From Actinoplanes oblitus (GTDB lineage: Bacteria > Actinomycetota > Actinomycetes > Mycobacteriales > Micromonosporaceae), in NCBI RefSeq assembly GCF_030252345.1, contig NZ_CP126980.1:8937501-9001500 (forward strand): a stretch of DNA of 64,000 nt. The letters are read 5' to 3'. Below the pieces are notes generated by a model that did not search any database, was not told where the DNA came from, and saw nothing but the letters and a program-made list of their open reading frames with translations. Both the position numbers and the translations under genes were made by a program. Of this stretch, positions 1 through 8,600 are shown piece by piece; the stretch's first letter is position 1; the number at the start of each line of letters is the position of its first letter.

Positions 1-1
1 C

Positions 2-571
2 GGCCTCAACGCCGACACCAACGGCGGCGGCGACGTCTCGATCCTGCCGCAGGACAACGCCACCGCGGTGCAGGCCTTCGCCCAGGGCTCGATCGACGGC
101 GCCTGGGTGCCGGAGCCGAACCTGAGCAAGATGCGGCTGGAGTCCAAGGGCAAGCTGCTGGTCGACGAGAAGACCCTGTGGCCGAACCAGGACTTCGTCA
201 CCACCCACCTGATCGTCAGCCAGAAGTTCCTCAAGGAGTACCCGGGCACGGTCAAGAAGCTGCTGCAGGGGCACATCGCGGCGGTCAAGTACATCAACGA
301 CGACAAGGCCGGCGCGCAGAAGGCGGCGAACGACCAGATCAAGGCGCTGACCAGCAAGCCGCTCAAGGACGAGATCCTGGCCGCCGCGTTCGGGAATCTC
401 AAGTTCACCAACGACCCGATCGCCGGCTCGCTGTTCACCAGCGCCAAGCACGCGGAGGAGGTCGGCCTGCTCAAGCCGGTCGACCTGAAGGGCATCTACG
501 ACCTCGGCCCGCTGAACGAGCTGCTCACGGCGAACGGGCAGCCCGCGGTCAGCGACGCCGCGGCATCCTGA
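2..571 (+). CDS. ABC transporter substrate-binding protein, SsuA/NrtA type (5' end missing)
   Basis: Only the last 189 residues lie in the window; the frame is open from base 2. This is the C-terminal lobe of a periplasmic-type binding protein of the aliphatic sulfonate/nitrate/taurine class. The stretch DGAWVPEP followed by helix-rich sequence is typical of the NMT1/SsuA fold. It stops 26 bases before an ATPase gene and a permease gene of the same transporter class, so the three form one import operon. The ligand cannot be deduced: sulfonates, taurine, nitrate and pyrimidine precursors all use this family. The N-terminal lipoprotein signal expected for an actinobacterial binding protein lies outside the window. 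Confidence 0.85.
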   Translation, partial: GLNADTNGGGDVSILPQDNATAVQAFAQGSIDGAWVPEPNLSKMRLESKGKLLVDEKTLWPNQDFVTTHLIVSQKFLKEYPGTVKKLLQGHIAAVKYINDDKAGAQKAANDQIKALTSKPLKDEILAAAFGNLKFTNDPIAGSLFTSAKHAEEVGLLKPVDLKGIYDLGPLNELLTANGQPAVSDAAAS

Positions 572-597
572 CGGACCGACGGGAGGGCGAGTAGAGC

Positions 598-1374
598 ATG
601 AGCATCCTCGAGACCACCGGCGTCGCCACCGACGCGGTGGTGCGCATCGAGAACGTCTCCAAGACGTACGGGTCGGGGAGCAACGCTCTGCTCGCCCTCG
701 ACCGGGTCTCCCTGGACGTCCGGCGCGGCGAGTTCGTCTGCCTGCTGGGCGCCTCCGGCTGCGGCAAGAGCACGCTGCTCTCGCTGGTGGCCGGCCTCGA
801 CAGGATCAGCGGCGGCACCCTGGACACCGGCGGCCACCAGGTCGCGCTGATGTTCCAGGAGGCCGCCCTCTTCCCCTGGCTCTCGGTCTCCGGCAACGTC
901 GAGCTGCCGCTGCGGCTGCAGGGCGTCGGCAAGGCGGAGCGCCGCCGGCGGGCCGGCGAGCTGCTGGAGATCGTCCGGCTGGGCGGCTTCGGCGAGAAGC
1001 GCCCGCACGAGCTCTCCGGCGGCATGCGGCAGCGCGTCGCGCTGGCCCGGGCACTCGCCCAGGACGCCGACGTGCTGCTGATGGACGAGCCGTTCGGCGC
1101 GCTCGACGCGATGACCCGGGACATCCTGCACGACGAGCTGGAGCGGATCTGGCGCGAGCAGGAGCTGACCGTGCTCTTCGTGACCCACAACGTGCGCGAG
1201 GCGGTCCGGCTGGGCGACCGGGTGATCCTGCTGAGCAGCCGGCCGGGCCGGGTGATCGAGGACTTCCCGATCAAGCACCCGCGCCCCCGGCGCATCGACT
1301 CCCCCGAGGTCTCCGGCCAGGCCGCCGAGATCACCGACCGGCTCCGCGCGGAGGTCGCCCGTCATGCCCACTGA
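598..1374 (+). CDS. ABC transporter ATP-binding protein, SsuB/TauB/NrtD type
   Basis: A 258-residue cytoplasmic ATPase that powers the importer. Visible motifs are Walker A GASGCGKST, the Q-loop in LMFQEAALFPWL, the signature LSGGMRQRVALARAL, Walker B VLLMDEPFGALD and the H-loop VTHNVREA. The phrase QEAALFPWL is characteristic of the nitrate/sulfonate/taurine subfamily. The ATG at 598 follows a GGAGGG-like ribosome site at about 581. The end overlaps the permease start by 11 bases, which suggests coupled translation. The substrate is unknown. Confidence 0.92.
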   Translation: MSILETTGVATDAVVRIENVSKTYGSGSNALLALDRVSLDVRRGEFVCLLGASGCGKSTLLSLVAGLDRISGGTLDTGGHQVALMFQEAALFPWLSVSGNVELPLRLQGVGKAERRRRAGELLEIVRLGGFGEKRPHELSGGMRQRVALARALAQDADVLLMDEPFGALDAMTRDILHDELERIWREQELTVLFVTHNVREAVRLGDRVILLSSRPGRVIEDFPIKHPRPRRIDSPEVSGQAAEITDRLRAEVARHAH

Positions 1375-2293
1375 TCACCACGCGCCGAGCGCCCCGGTCG
1401 GGCTCGGCGACGACGGCATCGGCCCGGCCCCCCAGAAGATCAAGGTGCTGTCCTCCGCCGAGGTCAGCGGCCTGGACGCGCTGGAGCTCGGCCCGAAGCG
1501 GGAGAAGGGCCGGCTCGGCCTGCGGATCTGGCGCAGCGCCTGGCCGAAATTGCTGGCCATCGCGATCGTGCTGCTGGCCTGGGAGCTCGCCTACCTGAGC
1601 GAGTGGAAGCCGGCCTACGTCTTCCCCTCCCCCGGCAAGGTCTTCCCGCAGCTCTGGGACCTGGTCACCACCGCGGACTTCTGGGACGGCGTCCGGCTGA
1701 CCATGACCCGGGCGATCACCGGCTTCGCCCTGGCGGTGACCATCGGCACGGTGATCGGTGCCGCGGTGTCCCGGTTCGCGCCGCTGCGCGCCGCGATCGG
1801 CTCGCTGATCACCGGCCTGCAGACGATGCCGTCGATCATGTGGTTCCCGCTCGCCATCCTGCTGTTCCAGCTGGGCGAGAAGGCGATCATGTTTGTGGTC
1901 ATCATCGGTGCCGCGCCGTCCGTGGCGAACGGCCTGATCAGCGGCATCGACTACGTGCCACGAACCTGGCTGCGGGTCGGCCAGGTGATGGGGATGACGG
2001 GCCTGGACCGCTACCGGCACCTGATCCTGCCGGCCTCGCTGCCCAGCTTCGTCTCCGGGCTCAAGCAGGGCTGGGCGTTCTCCTGGCGCAGCCTGATGGC
2101 GGGTGAGCTGCTGGTCATCGTGCCCGGCACGGTCTCCATCGGCGTCCGGATGCAGAACGCCCGCGATCTGACCGACACCCCGCTGGTGATCTGCTACATC
2201 CTCGTGGTGCTGGTCATCGGCATCGTGATCGACCAGCTCTTCAACGTCGCCGACAACGCGCTGCGCAGGCGCTGGGGCCTGACCGGAAGCTGA
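1364..2293 (+). CDS. ABC transporter permease, SsuC/TauC/NrtB type
   Basis: A 309-residue membrane permease of the BPD_transp_1 family with about six hydrophobic segments after a cytoplasmic N-terminus of about 60 residues. The EAA-like coupling loop is visible around VGQVMGMTGLDRYRHLILPASLPSFVSGL, with the G and LP residues in place. It overlaps the ATPase gene and completes a binding protein, ATPase and permease operon. The operon ends at the perfect hairpin at 2315-2357. The subfamily (sulfonate, taurine, nitrate or similar) is inferred from overall pattern only. Confidence 0.9.
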   Translation: MPTDHHAPSAPVGLGDDGIGPAPQKIKVLSSAEVSGLDALELGPKREKGRLGLRIWRSAWPKLLAIAIVLLAWELAYLSEWKPAYVFPSPGKVFPQLWDLVTTADFWDGVRLTMTRAITGFALAVTIGTVIGAAVSRFAPLRAAIGSLITGLQTMPSIMWFPLAILLFQLGEKAIMFVVIIGAAPSVANGLISGIDYVPRTWLRVGQVMGMTGLDRYRHLILPASLPSFVSGLKQGWAFSWRSLMAGELLVIVPGTVSIGVRMQNARDLTDTPLVICYILVVLVIGIVIDQLFNVADNALRRRWGLTGS

Positions 2294-2314
2294 CGGGTCC
2301 GCTCCGGCTTGCGA

Positions 2315-2357
2315 GAGACGATTTCCGGTACGCCCACCGCGTACCGGAAATCGTCTC
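2315..2357. terminator. Perfect 19-bp hairpin between convergent genes
   Basis: Arms 2315-2333 and 2339-2357 are exactly complementary (GAGACGATTTCCGGTACGC) around a 5-base loop. The hairpin sits between the permease gene and the convergent gene ending at 2364, so it can act in both directions. There is no T-run; this is common for actinobacterial terminators. Its core TTTCCGGTAC recurs in the hairpin at 56872-56939. Confidence 0.75.
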
Positions 2358-2363
2358 GATGCC

Positions 2364-3257
2364 TCAGAGCGGGCGCACCGACTCGAGCACTTCCTCGACC
2401 ACGTAGTCGAACTGCTTGTGGGTGCCGGGGATCGAGACGTAGAGCACCGCGGCGGTGGTCTTGCCGACGTCGATGACGGCCACCCCGGAGTACTCCTCGG
2501 TGGCGGTCAGCCCGGCCGCCTTGAAGTGCAGCCGGAACTCGCTCACGTAGGCGGGACGCCCGCCCAGCGTGGTCAGCTCGTCGCGGATCGGGTCCAGCGT
2601 GTTCGGCTGAGGGTAGTACTCGGCGCGGACGTCGGCCGCCACCTGCCGGCCCACGCAGCGCAGGTCGAGGGTGACCGCGTCGTTGTCGGCGGCCGGGACC
2701 GCGGCGGACAGGATCGAGGCGTGGTACTGCCCGCCGCTGTAGGTCTCGGTCACGAAGTGCTGGCCGACCTTGTAGGGCACCTCCAGGGTGCCGGCCTTCC
2801 ACACCTGGTCCCAGGTGGTCCAGGGAGCGCCATATCGCTGGTAGGAGATGCCGGCGTCCTGGTCGACGGTGCGCGCGCCGGTGACCGGTGGCAGCGCGGC
2901 GGGCGGCCTGGTGGTCTGCTCGCCCGGCGACGAGGTGGGCGCGGGGCAGGCCTGGGCCAGCGGCGGGCGGACATCGGTGGGCGCCGACGCCCGGTCGCGG
3001 AACGGGTTGCCGGTCCCGCTGAAGGTCAGCACCAGGAGCACGATCAGGCCACCGGCCAGGATCAGGCCGGCCACCCCACCGAAGATCAACAGCTGTCGCC
3101 GGCGCTGCTCGGGACCGGTCCGCGCGGGCGCCACCGGCGGGTCGGGCGCCGGTGGCGGCGGCACCAGCGACGGCACGCCGGAAGCGGTCACCGTGCCCGA
3201 CGACCACGTCCCGCCCGGCCGGGACCAGACGGGCGGCTGCGGCTGCGGCTCGGACAT
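2364..3257 (-). CDS. Membrane-anchored protein of unknown function
   Basis: A 297-residue protein. Residues 1-55 are proline-rich and presumably cytoplasmic, residues 56-79 form one transmembrane helix (LLIFGGVAGLILAGG), and the remaining 215 or so residues are extracellular. The extracellular part has paired cysteines (in TQACPAPT-like and DLRCVGR contexts) and no catalytic motif that I recognise. I prefer the ATG at 3257 (MSEPQPQPP) to a GTG 30 bases upstream because it begins the typical proline-rich tail. It is divergent from the acyltransferase gene at 3359. Such one-helix proteins are frequent in Actinoplanes-like genomes and mostly uncharacterised. Confidence 0.7.
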   Translation of the reverse strand: MSEPQPQPPVWSRPGGTWSSGTVTASGVPSLVPPPPAPDPPVAPARTGPEQRRRQLLIFGGVAGLILAGGLIVLLVLTFSGTGNPFRDRASAPTDVRPPLAQACPAPTSSPGEQTTRPPAALPPVTGARTVDQDAGISYQRYGAPWTTWDQVWKAGTLEVPYKVGQHFVTETYSGGQYHASILSAAVPAADNDAVTLDLRCVGRQVAADVRAEYYPQPNTLDPIRDELTTLGGRPAYVSEFRLHFKAAGLTATEEYSGVAVIDVGKTTAAVLYVSIPGTHKQFDYVVEEVLESVRPL

Positions 3258-3358
3258 GCCCACCAGTGAACACCACGTCACCGACAAGCGCCGAAACGCA
3301 CCTGTGGAAAGTGTCCCCGACCCAGTCGTTTCCCAGCAATGTCCGCTACCGTGCTGCC

Positions 3359-4072
3359 ATGGAACTGGTGTATCCCCCGGTCGTCGCCTTGGCCAAGACG
3401 ATGTTCCGCGTGCTCGACCTCAAGATCGAGGTGACGGGCGGCGAGAACATCCCGACCACCGGCGGGGCGGTCCTGGCCAGCAACCATTCGAGTTACCTGG
3501 ACTTCATCTTCTGCGGTCTGGGCGCCCAGCCCGCCAAGCGGCTGGTCCGCTTCATGGCGAAGAAATCGGTCTTCGACCACAAGGTCAGTGGCCCGCTGAT
3601 GCGCGGCATGCGGCACATCCCGGTCGACCGCAAGGCCGGCACCGGCGCGTTCCGCGAGGCCACCACCGCGCTCGAGCGCGGCGAGGTGGTCGGCGTGTTC
3701 CCGGAGGCGACGATCAGCGAGTCGTTCACCGTCAAGGAGCTGAAGACCGGCGCCGCGCGGATGGCGCTGGAGGCCGGCGTCCCGCTGATCCCGATGGCGG
3801 TCTGGGGCCCGCACCGGCTGTGGACCAAGGGCCGGAAGAAGGAGCTGACCAAGCGCCACGTGCCGGTCCTCATCAAGATCGGCGAGGCGATCACGATGCC
3901 CGAGGGCGCGACCCCCGAGGCGGTCACGGCGGCCCTCAAACAGCGCCTGTCCGCGCTGCTCGACGCGGTCCAGCGGGCGTACCCGGAGAAGCCGGCCAAC
4001 GACGACGACCGCTGGTGGCTCCCGGCGCACCTGGGCGGCACCGCCCCGCTGCCCCGCCCCGCCGCCGTCTGA
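3359..4072 (+). CDS. 1-acylglycerol-3-phosphate acyltransferase family protein (PlsC-like)
   Basis: A 237-residue acyltransferase expected to move an acyl chain onto lysophosphatidic acid or a related acceptor at the membrane face. The HX4D catalytic motif is NHSSYLD, followed by the glycerol-phosphate binding block FPEATIS and PLIPMAVWGP. The length is normal for the family. The ATG at 3359 gives MELVYPPVVALAKTMFRVLD, a typical N-terminus; longer in-frame extensions run over the promoter region of the divergent gene. A GC-rich hairpin with a T-run follows at 4088-4121. The exact acceptor is unknown, since actinobacteria carry several paralogues. Confidence 0.9.
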   Translation: MELVYPPVVALAKTMFRVLDLKIEVTGGENIPTTGGAVLASNHSSYLDFIFCGLGAQPAKRLVRFMAKKSVFDHKVSGPLMRGMRHIPVDRKAGTGAFREATTALERGEVVGVFPEATISESFTVKELKTGAARMALEAGVPLIPMAVWGPHRLWTKGRKKELTKRHVPVLIKIGEAITMPEGATPEAVTAALKQRLSALLDAVQRAYPEKPANDDDRWWLPAHLGGTAPLPRPAAV

Positions 4073-4087
4073 CCGAAAGAGATCGCT

Positions 4088-4121
4088 GAGGGCTCCGGGC
4101 GCGCCCGGGGCCCTCGCTTTT
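4088..4121 (+). terminator. Rho-independent terminator after the PlsC-like gene
   Basis: Arms 4088-4100 (GAGGGCTCCGGGC) and 4103-4115 pair over 13 positions with one G-T wobble and a 2-base loop, followed by GCTTTT. It starts 15 bases after the stop codon. Confidence 0.8.
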
Positions 4122-4165
4122 CTCCGAGACCGCTCCCCTACAGCCGGCCCCTCACGGCCGCGCCG

Positions 4166-4378
4166 CTCGCCCGGCCCGCACCACCGTCACCGCCGCCGCT
4201 CACACGGGTGGGCACCACCCTCACGGCCGCGCCGCTCACACAGGCCGGCACCACCCTCACGGCCGCGCCGCTCACACAGGCCGGCACCACCCTCACGGCC
4301 GCGCCGCTCACACAGGCCGGCACCACCCTCACGGCCGCGCCGCTCACACGGGCCCGCACCACCCTCACGGCCCGCCCC
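4166..4378. repeat. 36-bp tandem repeat, about six copies
   Basis: Three identical 36-bp units at 4235-4270, 4271-4306 and 4307-4342 (each starting CTCACACAGGCCGGCACCAC) are flanked by diverged units at 4166-4198, 4199-4234 and 4343-4378. The period is exactly 12 codons, so open frames run through on both strands, but there is no ribosome site and translation gives only a simple 12-residue repeat. It lies in a 712-base region with no gene (4073-4784); between 4379 and 4631 I see nothing recognisable. Confidence 0.85.
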
Positions 4379-4631
4379 ATCTCACGGCCGGGCGATTCTC
4401 ACGGTCGCGGGTGGAGACGTTCGACGGTTTTCGGTACGTCGTGACGAGCGCTCTGACTGATCACCGCGCCGGGCGCGGTTGATCTTGGGGTTGGCGGGTC
4501 GTCACCACACGCGGACGCCGCCCCGGAGGGTCTCGCGTTCTGGACGCGCAGCGGCCAGCGAGGCCCGCAGGGGTCCCTGGCGGGAGCGACGATCAGTGAT
4601 CAGCGCGGATCCGAGTCAGCAATCCCTTGAT

Positions 4632-4691
4632 CTTGAACTTGCTCTTGAACTTGCTCTCGAAGTCGTTCTCGAAGTCGCTCTCGAAGTCGCT
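4632..4691. repeat. 12-bp tandem repeat, five copies
   Basis: The units are CTTGAACTTGCT twice, then CTCGAAGTCGTT and CTCGAAGTCGCT twice, with a partial sixth at 4692-4697. It lies just beyond the hairpin that ends the cold-shock gene on the minus strand. The AT content is clearly higher than in the surroundings. No coding function is apparent. Confidence 0.75.
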
Positions 4692-4701
4692 CTCGGAACG
4701 G

Positions 4702-4734
4702 CAAAGTGCCGCACCCAGGGGGTACGGCACTTTG
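4702..4734 (-). terminator. Hairpin downstream of the cold-shock gene
   Basis: Arms 4702-4711 (CAAAGTGCCG) and 4725-4734 are perfectly complementary with a 13-base loop. On the minus strand the right-hand side ends in CACTTTGCCG. It begins 50 bases after the csp stop codon. The short T-run makes it a moderate terminator at best. Confidence 0.6.
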
Positions 4735-4784
4735 TCACGCGCTTTCGGCAGCCGCCGGGCGGCGACTGCCGAGGAGGGCGCGAA

Positions 4785-4988
4785 TCAGACGGAGCGGATG
4801 TTCGCGGCCTGCGGGCCCTTCTGGCCCTGGGTGACCTCGAACTCAACCCGCTGGTTCTCCTCCAGGCTGCGGTAGCCCGACATCTGGATCGCGGAGAAGT
4901 GGGCGAAGACGTCGGCGCCGCCGTCGTCGGGGGTGATGAACCCGAAGCCCTTGTCCGCGTTGAACCACTTCACAACGCCGGTAACCAT
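4785..4988 (-). CDS. cspA: Cold-shock protein (CspA family)
   Basis: A 67-residue single OB-fold protein that binds single-stranded RNA/DNA and opens RNA structure. The RNP1 motif KGFGFITP and the RNP2 motif DVFAHFSAI are intact, and the protein begins [14 protein letters not shown], the family norm. The ATG at 4988 follows GAGGAG at a good distance. A long in-frame extension upstream is not coding: it has stop-prone, AT-richer sequence and includes hairpins. The leader between about 5000 and 5170 contains two hairpins and could be the structured 5' leader typical of cold-shock genes. A terminator-like hairpin follows at 4702-4734. Confidence 0.95.
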   Translation of the reverse strand: MVTGVVKWFNADKGFGFITPDDGGADVFAHFSAIQMSGYRSLEENQRVEFEVTQGQKGPQAANIRSV

Positions 4989-5116
4989 GATCGTCTCCTC
5001 GACGGTCGATCGTTCTCGCCCATTATGGACGGGAACGAGGTAATAAGACCCGCATTCTGCGGGACTCGTGTCGCCGTACTGATCGCCCGTACCGGAGAAA
5101 CCCGGGTTACGACAAA

Positions 5117-5149
5117 GAGCGCCTGGGGCAGACTTCCCCACAGGCGCTC
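5117..5149 (-). promoter_or_regulatory. Hairpin upstream of the cold-shock gene
   Basis: GAGCGCCTG (5117-5125) pairs exactly with 5141-5149, extended by three more pairs past a one-base bulge. On the minus strand it is followed by TTTGTCG. A second small hairpin, CCCGCA-TTC-TGCGGG, lies at 5049-5063. Both lie 60-160 bases before the csp start on its strand. They may be part of a structured leader or an upstream terminator; the sequence alone does not decide. Confidence 0.4.
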
Positions 5150-5212
5150 CTGAGTACTTGGGAACCAAACTGACAACGCTGGTTAGCCTACCACGGGTAC
5201 GGAGGTCAAAAA

Positions 5213-5632
5213 GTGCTCGGCATGCACATGGCGCGGCTGCTCAAGGCTGCCGGGCTGATCTGGAAGCCCCGCCCCGGCGACCGGTTCGCGATCCCCGATC
5301 GGGACCTCGACGACGAGTTGTTCGTGCTCAGCAACATGACGATCCAGGTGCACGACCGGCCGGAGGGACGGATCATCGGCTTCAACGGCACTACCGAGTG
5401 GGCCCTCGACGACGTGGAGATCGACGAGACCGTGTGGCTGCCCCGGGAGGACCAGTTGCGGGAGTTGCTCGGCGGGACGTTCCGGTCGCTCGAGCGGGAA
5501 GCGGCGGGTCATCGGGTACGCGTGGACCTGCTCGGCGTGGCGCTCAGCTTCGCGGCGGACTCGGCGGAGGAGGCCTACGCGGCGGCGTTGCTGCACCTGC
5601 TCAACGCCGCGGGGGCCCGGGACGGCGGATGA
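5213..5632 (+). CDS. Conserved actinobacterial protein of unknown function (CpaE-labelled family)
   Basis: A 139-residue soluble protein with no transmembrane segment. The motifs [20 protein letters not shown] and [11 protein letters not shown] are hallmarks of a small actinobacterial family that databases often label pilus assembly protein CpaE. It lacks the ATPase domain of true CpaE, so that label should not be taken as a function. The start is a GTG at 5213 preceded by a perfect GGAGGT at 5201-5206. No neighbour suggests a pathway; it stands alone between csp and the adnB/adnA pair. Confidence 0.8.
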   Translation: MLGMHMARLLKAAGLIWKPRPGDRFAIPDRDLDDELFVLSNMTIQVHDRPEGRIIGFNGTTEWALDDVEIDETVWLPREDQLRELLGGTFRSLEREAAGHRVRVDLLGVALSFAADSAEEAYAAALLHLLNAAGARDGG

Positions 5633-5655
5633 GCAGCACCTGACGGGCCGACGGG

Positions 5656-8600
5656 TCAGAGGGCTTCCTCGGGGATCTCGGTGATCAGGGCGGTCAGCGA
5701 CGCCACGTCCATCAGGTCGGTGGGGCGGACGGTGACCTGCTCACGGACATAGTGGAAACCGGCCCGGACCCGGGTGACCGGGACGCCGGCCAGGCTGGCC
5801 CAGGCGATCCGGTACGCGGAGAGCTGAACGGCGGCGGCCTCGGCGGCGGCGCCGGTGGGGCGGCGGCCGGTCTTCCAGTCGATCACATCGAAGCGGCCAC
5901 CGGGGTCGGCGAAGACCGCGTCCATCCGGCCGCGGATCACCACACCGGCGACCGTGGTGGCGAACGGTACCTCGACGTCGATCGGGGTCCGGCCGGCCCA
6001 CTCGCCGGTGAGGAACGCCTCCTGCAGCTCGGCCAGTTCCTCGTCGCCGGCCGCCTGGTCGTCGGCGGCGCCAGGCAGTTCGTCGATGTCGATCAGGCGG
6101 GCCGCGCCGAACCGCTGCTCCAGCCAGACATGGAAGGCGGTGCCGCGGCGGGCGTGCGGTGCCGGGCGCTGCGGAAGCGGGCGGCGCAGTGAGCGGGCCA
6201 GGGCCTGCGGATCGCGCCGCAGGACCACCAGCTGGGAGACCGAGAGGTGCGGGGGCAGGGCGACCTCGATCGGGCCGTCGTGGCGGGTGCGTTCGGCGCG
6301 CTCGGCCAGCAGGAGCTGGGCCTCGCGGCGCCAGCGGGCGATGTCCGGGTCGACGGCGGCGGTGACCCGGTCCGCGGCGGTCGCGGCGGCCAGCAGGGTG
6401 TCCCGGTCGAACCCGGCGGGGGCGGCGGGCTCGGGGGCGGCGTCCTGGGCGGGGACGGGCTCGGCAGGAGCCGGGGGTTCGGCGTCGGCGGGGGCTGGCG
6501 GAGCATCCGTGGGCGCCGAGGGCTCCGGGCGTACCGGAATCGGGCGATCCGGGGAAGAGGCGGCCGGGCGGGAACCGGGGGCGGCGAGGCCCGCCAGGTC
6601 GGCCGCCAGGCCGGCGCGGGCCGCGACCTCGGGATGGGCCGTCGCGAGGTCGGCGAAGGCCTCGGCCGCCGAGGCGTCCGGGTTGGCGATCATGCGGCGG
6701 ATCAGGTCGGCGGCCGCGGCCATCGGCGGGCGGCGCACGCCGAGCGGGTCGGCCGGCCACTCGGCGGTGGCGACCAGTTCCTCGCTCGGGTTGGTCTCGC
6801 CGGGGGCCGGCTCGGGCGCCCAGGTCGTCACCACGCCGGCGCCCGCCTCACAGGTGGCGCGGACCTCGTCGAGGAAGACCGACGGGCCGCGCGGACGTTT
6901 CACGCCGTCGCCCCACCAGTAGCCGGAGCAGAGCAGCAGGCGGCGCGGGCGGGTCATCGCGACGTAGGCCAGGCGGCGCTCCTCGCGCTCGTCGTGCTCG
7001 CGCCAGGCACGGGCGAACTCGCCGAGCGCGCGGTTCACGTCCTTCTGCTCGACAGCGTCGCCGAGATTCAGCTCGGGCAGCCCGGCCGCGTCGCCACGCA
7101 GCGGGAACGGCAGCACGCCGATGCCGCCGAGATAGTGGTCGGACCCGCGGACCAGGCCCGGCCAGACGCCACGGCACAGGCCGGCCACCGAGACCACGTC
7201 CCACTCCAGGCCCTTCGCGGCGTGCGCGGTGAGGATCTGCACGGCGCCCTCGGCCACGTCGACCTGGCCCGGTTCCAGCCCGCGCTCCTCCTCCTCGGCG
7301 GCGGTCAGGAACGCCAGGAAACCGGCGAGAGTGCTGGTCTCGTTCTCGCTGGTGTAACGGGTGGCGGCCGCGCCGAGCGCGTCCAGGTGACCGCGGGCCA
7401 GGCCGGCGTCACCGGCCACCCAGCCGCGGACCGCGACCTCGACGTCCAGCCCGATGGTCCGCTCGATGTCCGCCAGCAGGTCGGGAAGTGGCTGGTCGAG
7501 GCGCTGCCGCAGGGCGCTCAGCTCCCGGCTGTAGGCGGCGAGCCGGGCGAATCCCGCCACCGAGAACTGGTGCGGGCTGCCCAGATCGGCCATCGCCTCG
7601 ATCAGGGTGGCGTCGTCGAGCCGGTCGGCCATCACCTCGTCCGGCGAGTCGGCGGTCCGGGCCTGCTCGGCGGCACGGTCGGCGGCCAGCGCGCGGGCCC
7701 GGCGGTGCAACGCGACCAGGTCGCGCGGGCCGATCCGCCAGCGGGCGCCGGTGAGCAGCCGCAACAGGGAGGCGCCGTCGGTCGGGTCGGCGAGCACCCG
7801 CAGCGTGCACACCACGTCCCGGACCTCGGGGGTGTCGAGCAGGCCGCCCAGCCCGACCACCTCGACCGGCAGGCCGCGGGAGCGCAGCGCCTCCTCGATC
7901 ACCGGGATCTGGCTGCGCACCCGGACCAGGACCGCGCTGGTCGGGCGCCGCTCCAGGGGGATCTCCTCGGGCAGTGCCTTCGGCATGCCGGCGACCAGGC
8001 GCCAGGCGGTGAGGATCGAGTCCGCGATCCACGAGGCCTCTTCGGCGTACGACCTGAGCAGCGCACAACTGACCGTCCGCCCGCCCACCGCCTCGGCGAC
8101 CCGATCCGCGGGTCGCAGCGTCCCCACCCGGGCCCGCAGCGGGGCGGAGATCACGTTCGCCACCTCGAGGATCTCCGGGCGATTGCGCCAGCTGCGGGTC
8201 AGGCTCCGCACCCAGGCCGGGTGGCCCTCGGCGTCCGGGAACTCGTCGGGGAACCGGTCCAGGGTGCCGGCCGACGCGCCCCGCCAGCCGTAGATCGACT
8301 GGCACGGGTCACCCACCGCGGTCACCGGGTGCCCGCCACCGAACAGGTTGTTCAGCATCGTCACCTGGGCGTGGCTGGTGTCCTGGTACTCGTCCAGCAG
8401 GACCATCCGGAACCGGCCACGCTCGATCCGGCCGACCTCGGGGTGGTCCCGGGCGACCAGCGCGGCGCGTGCCATCTGGTCACCGAAGTCCATCGCCTCC
8501 AGGTCGAGTTTGCGCTGCTCGTAGAGGCGGACCAGGGGCAGCAGGGTGAGCCGGTGCTGCTGGCGGCGGAGCATCTCGGCGACGTCCGAGTACATCCGCC

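Noticed and set aside
4166..4378. CRISPR-like array
   Set aside because: Units abut directly with no unique spacers and there are no cas genes nearby.
4208..4444. Open frame through the 36-bp repeat (repeating TTLTAAPLTQAG)
   Set aside because: It exists only because the repeat period is a multiple of three; no ribosome site and no similarity to real proteins; the opposite strand is equally open.
5213..5632. Pilus assembly gene cpaE
   Set aside because: The family is often so labelled, but the protein is only 139 residues with no ATPase or receiver domain, and no pilus genes are near.
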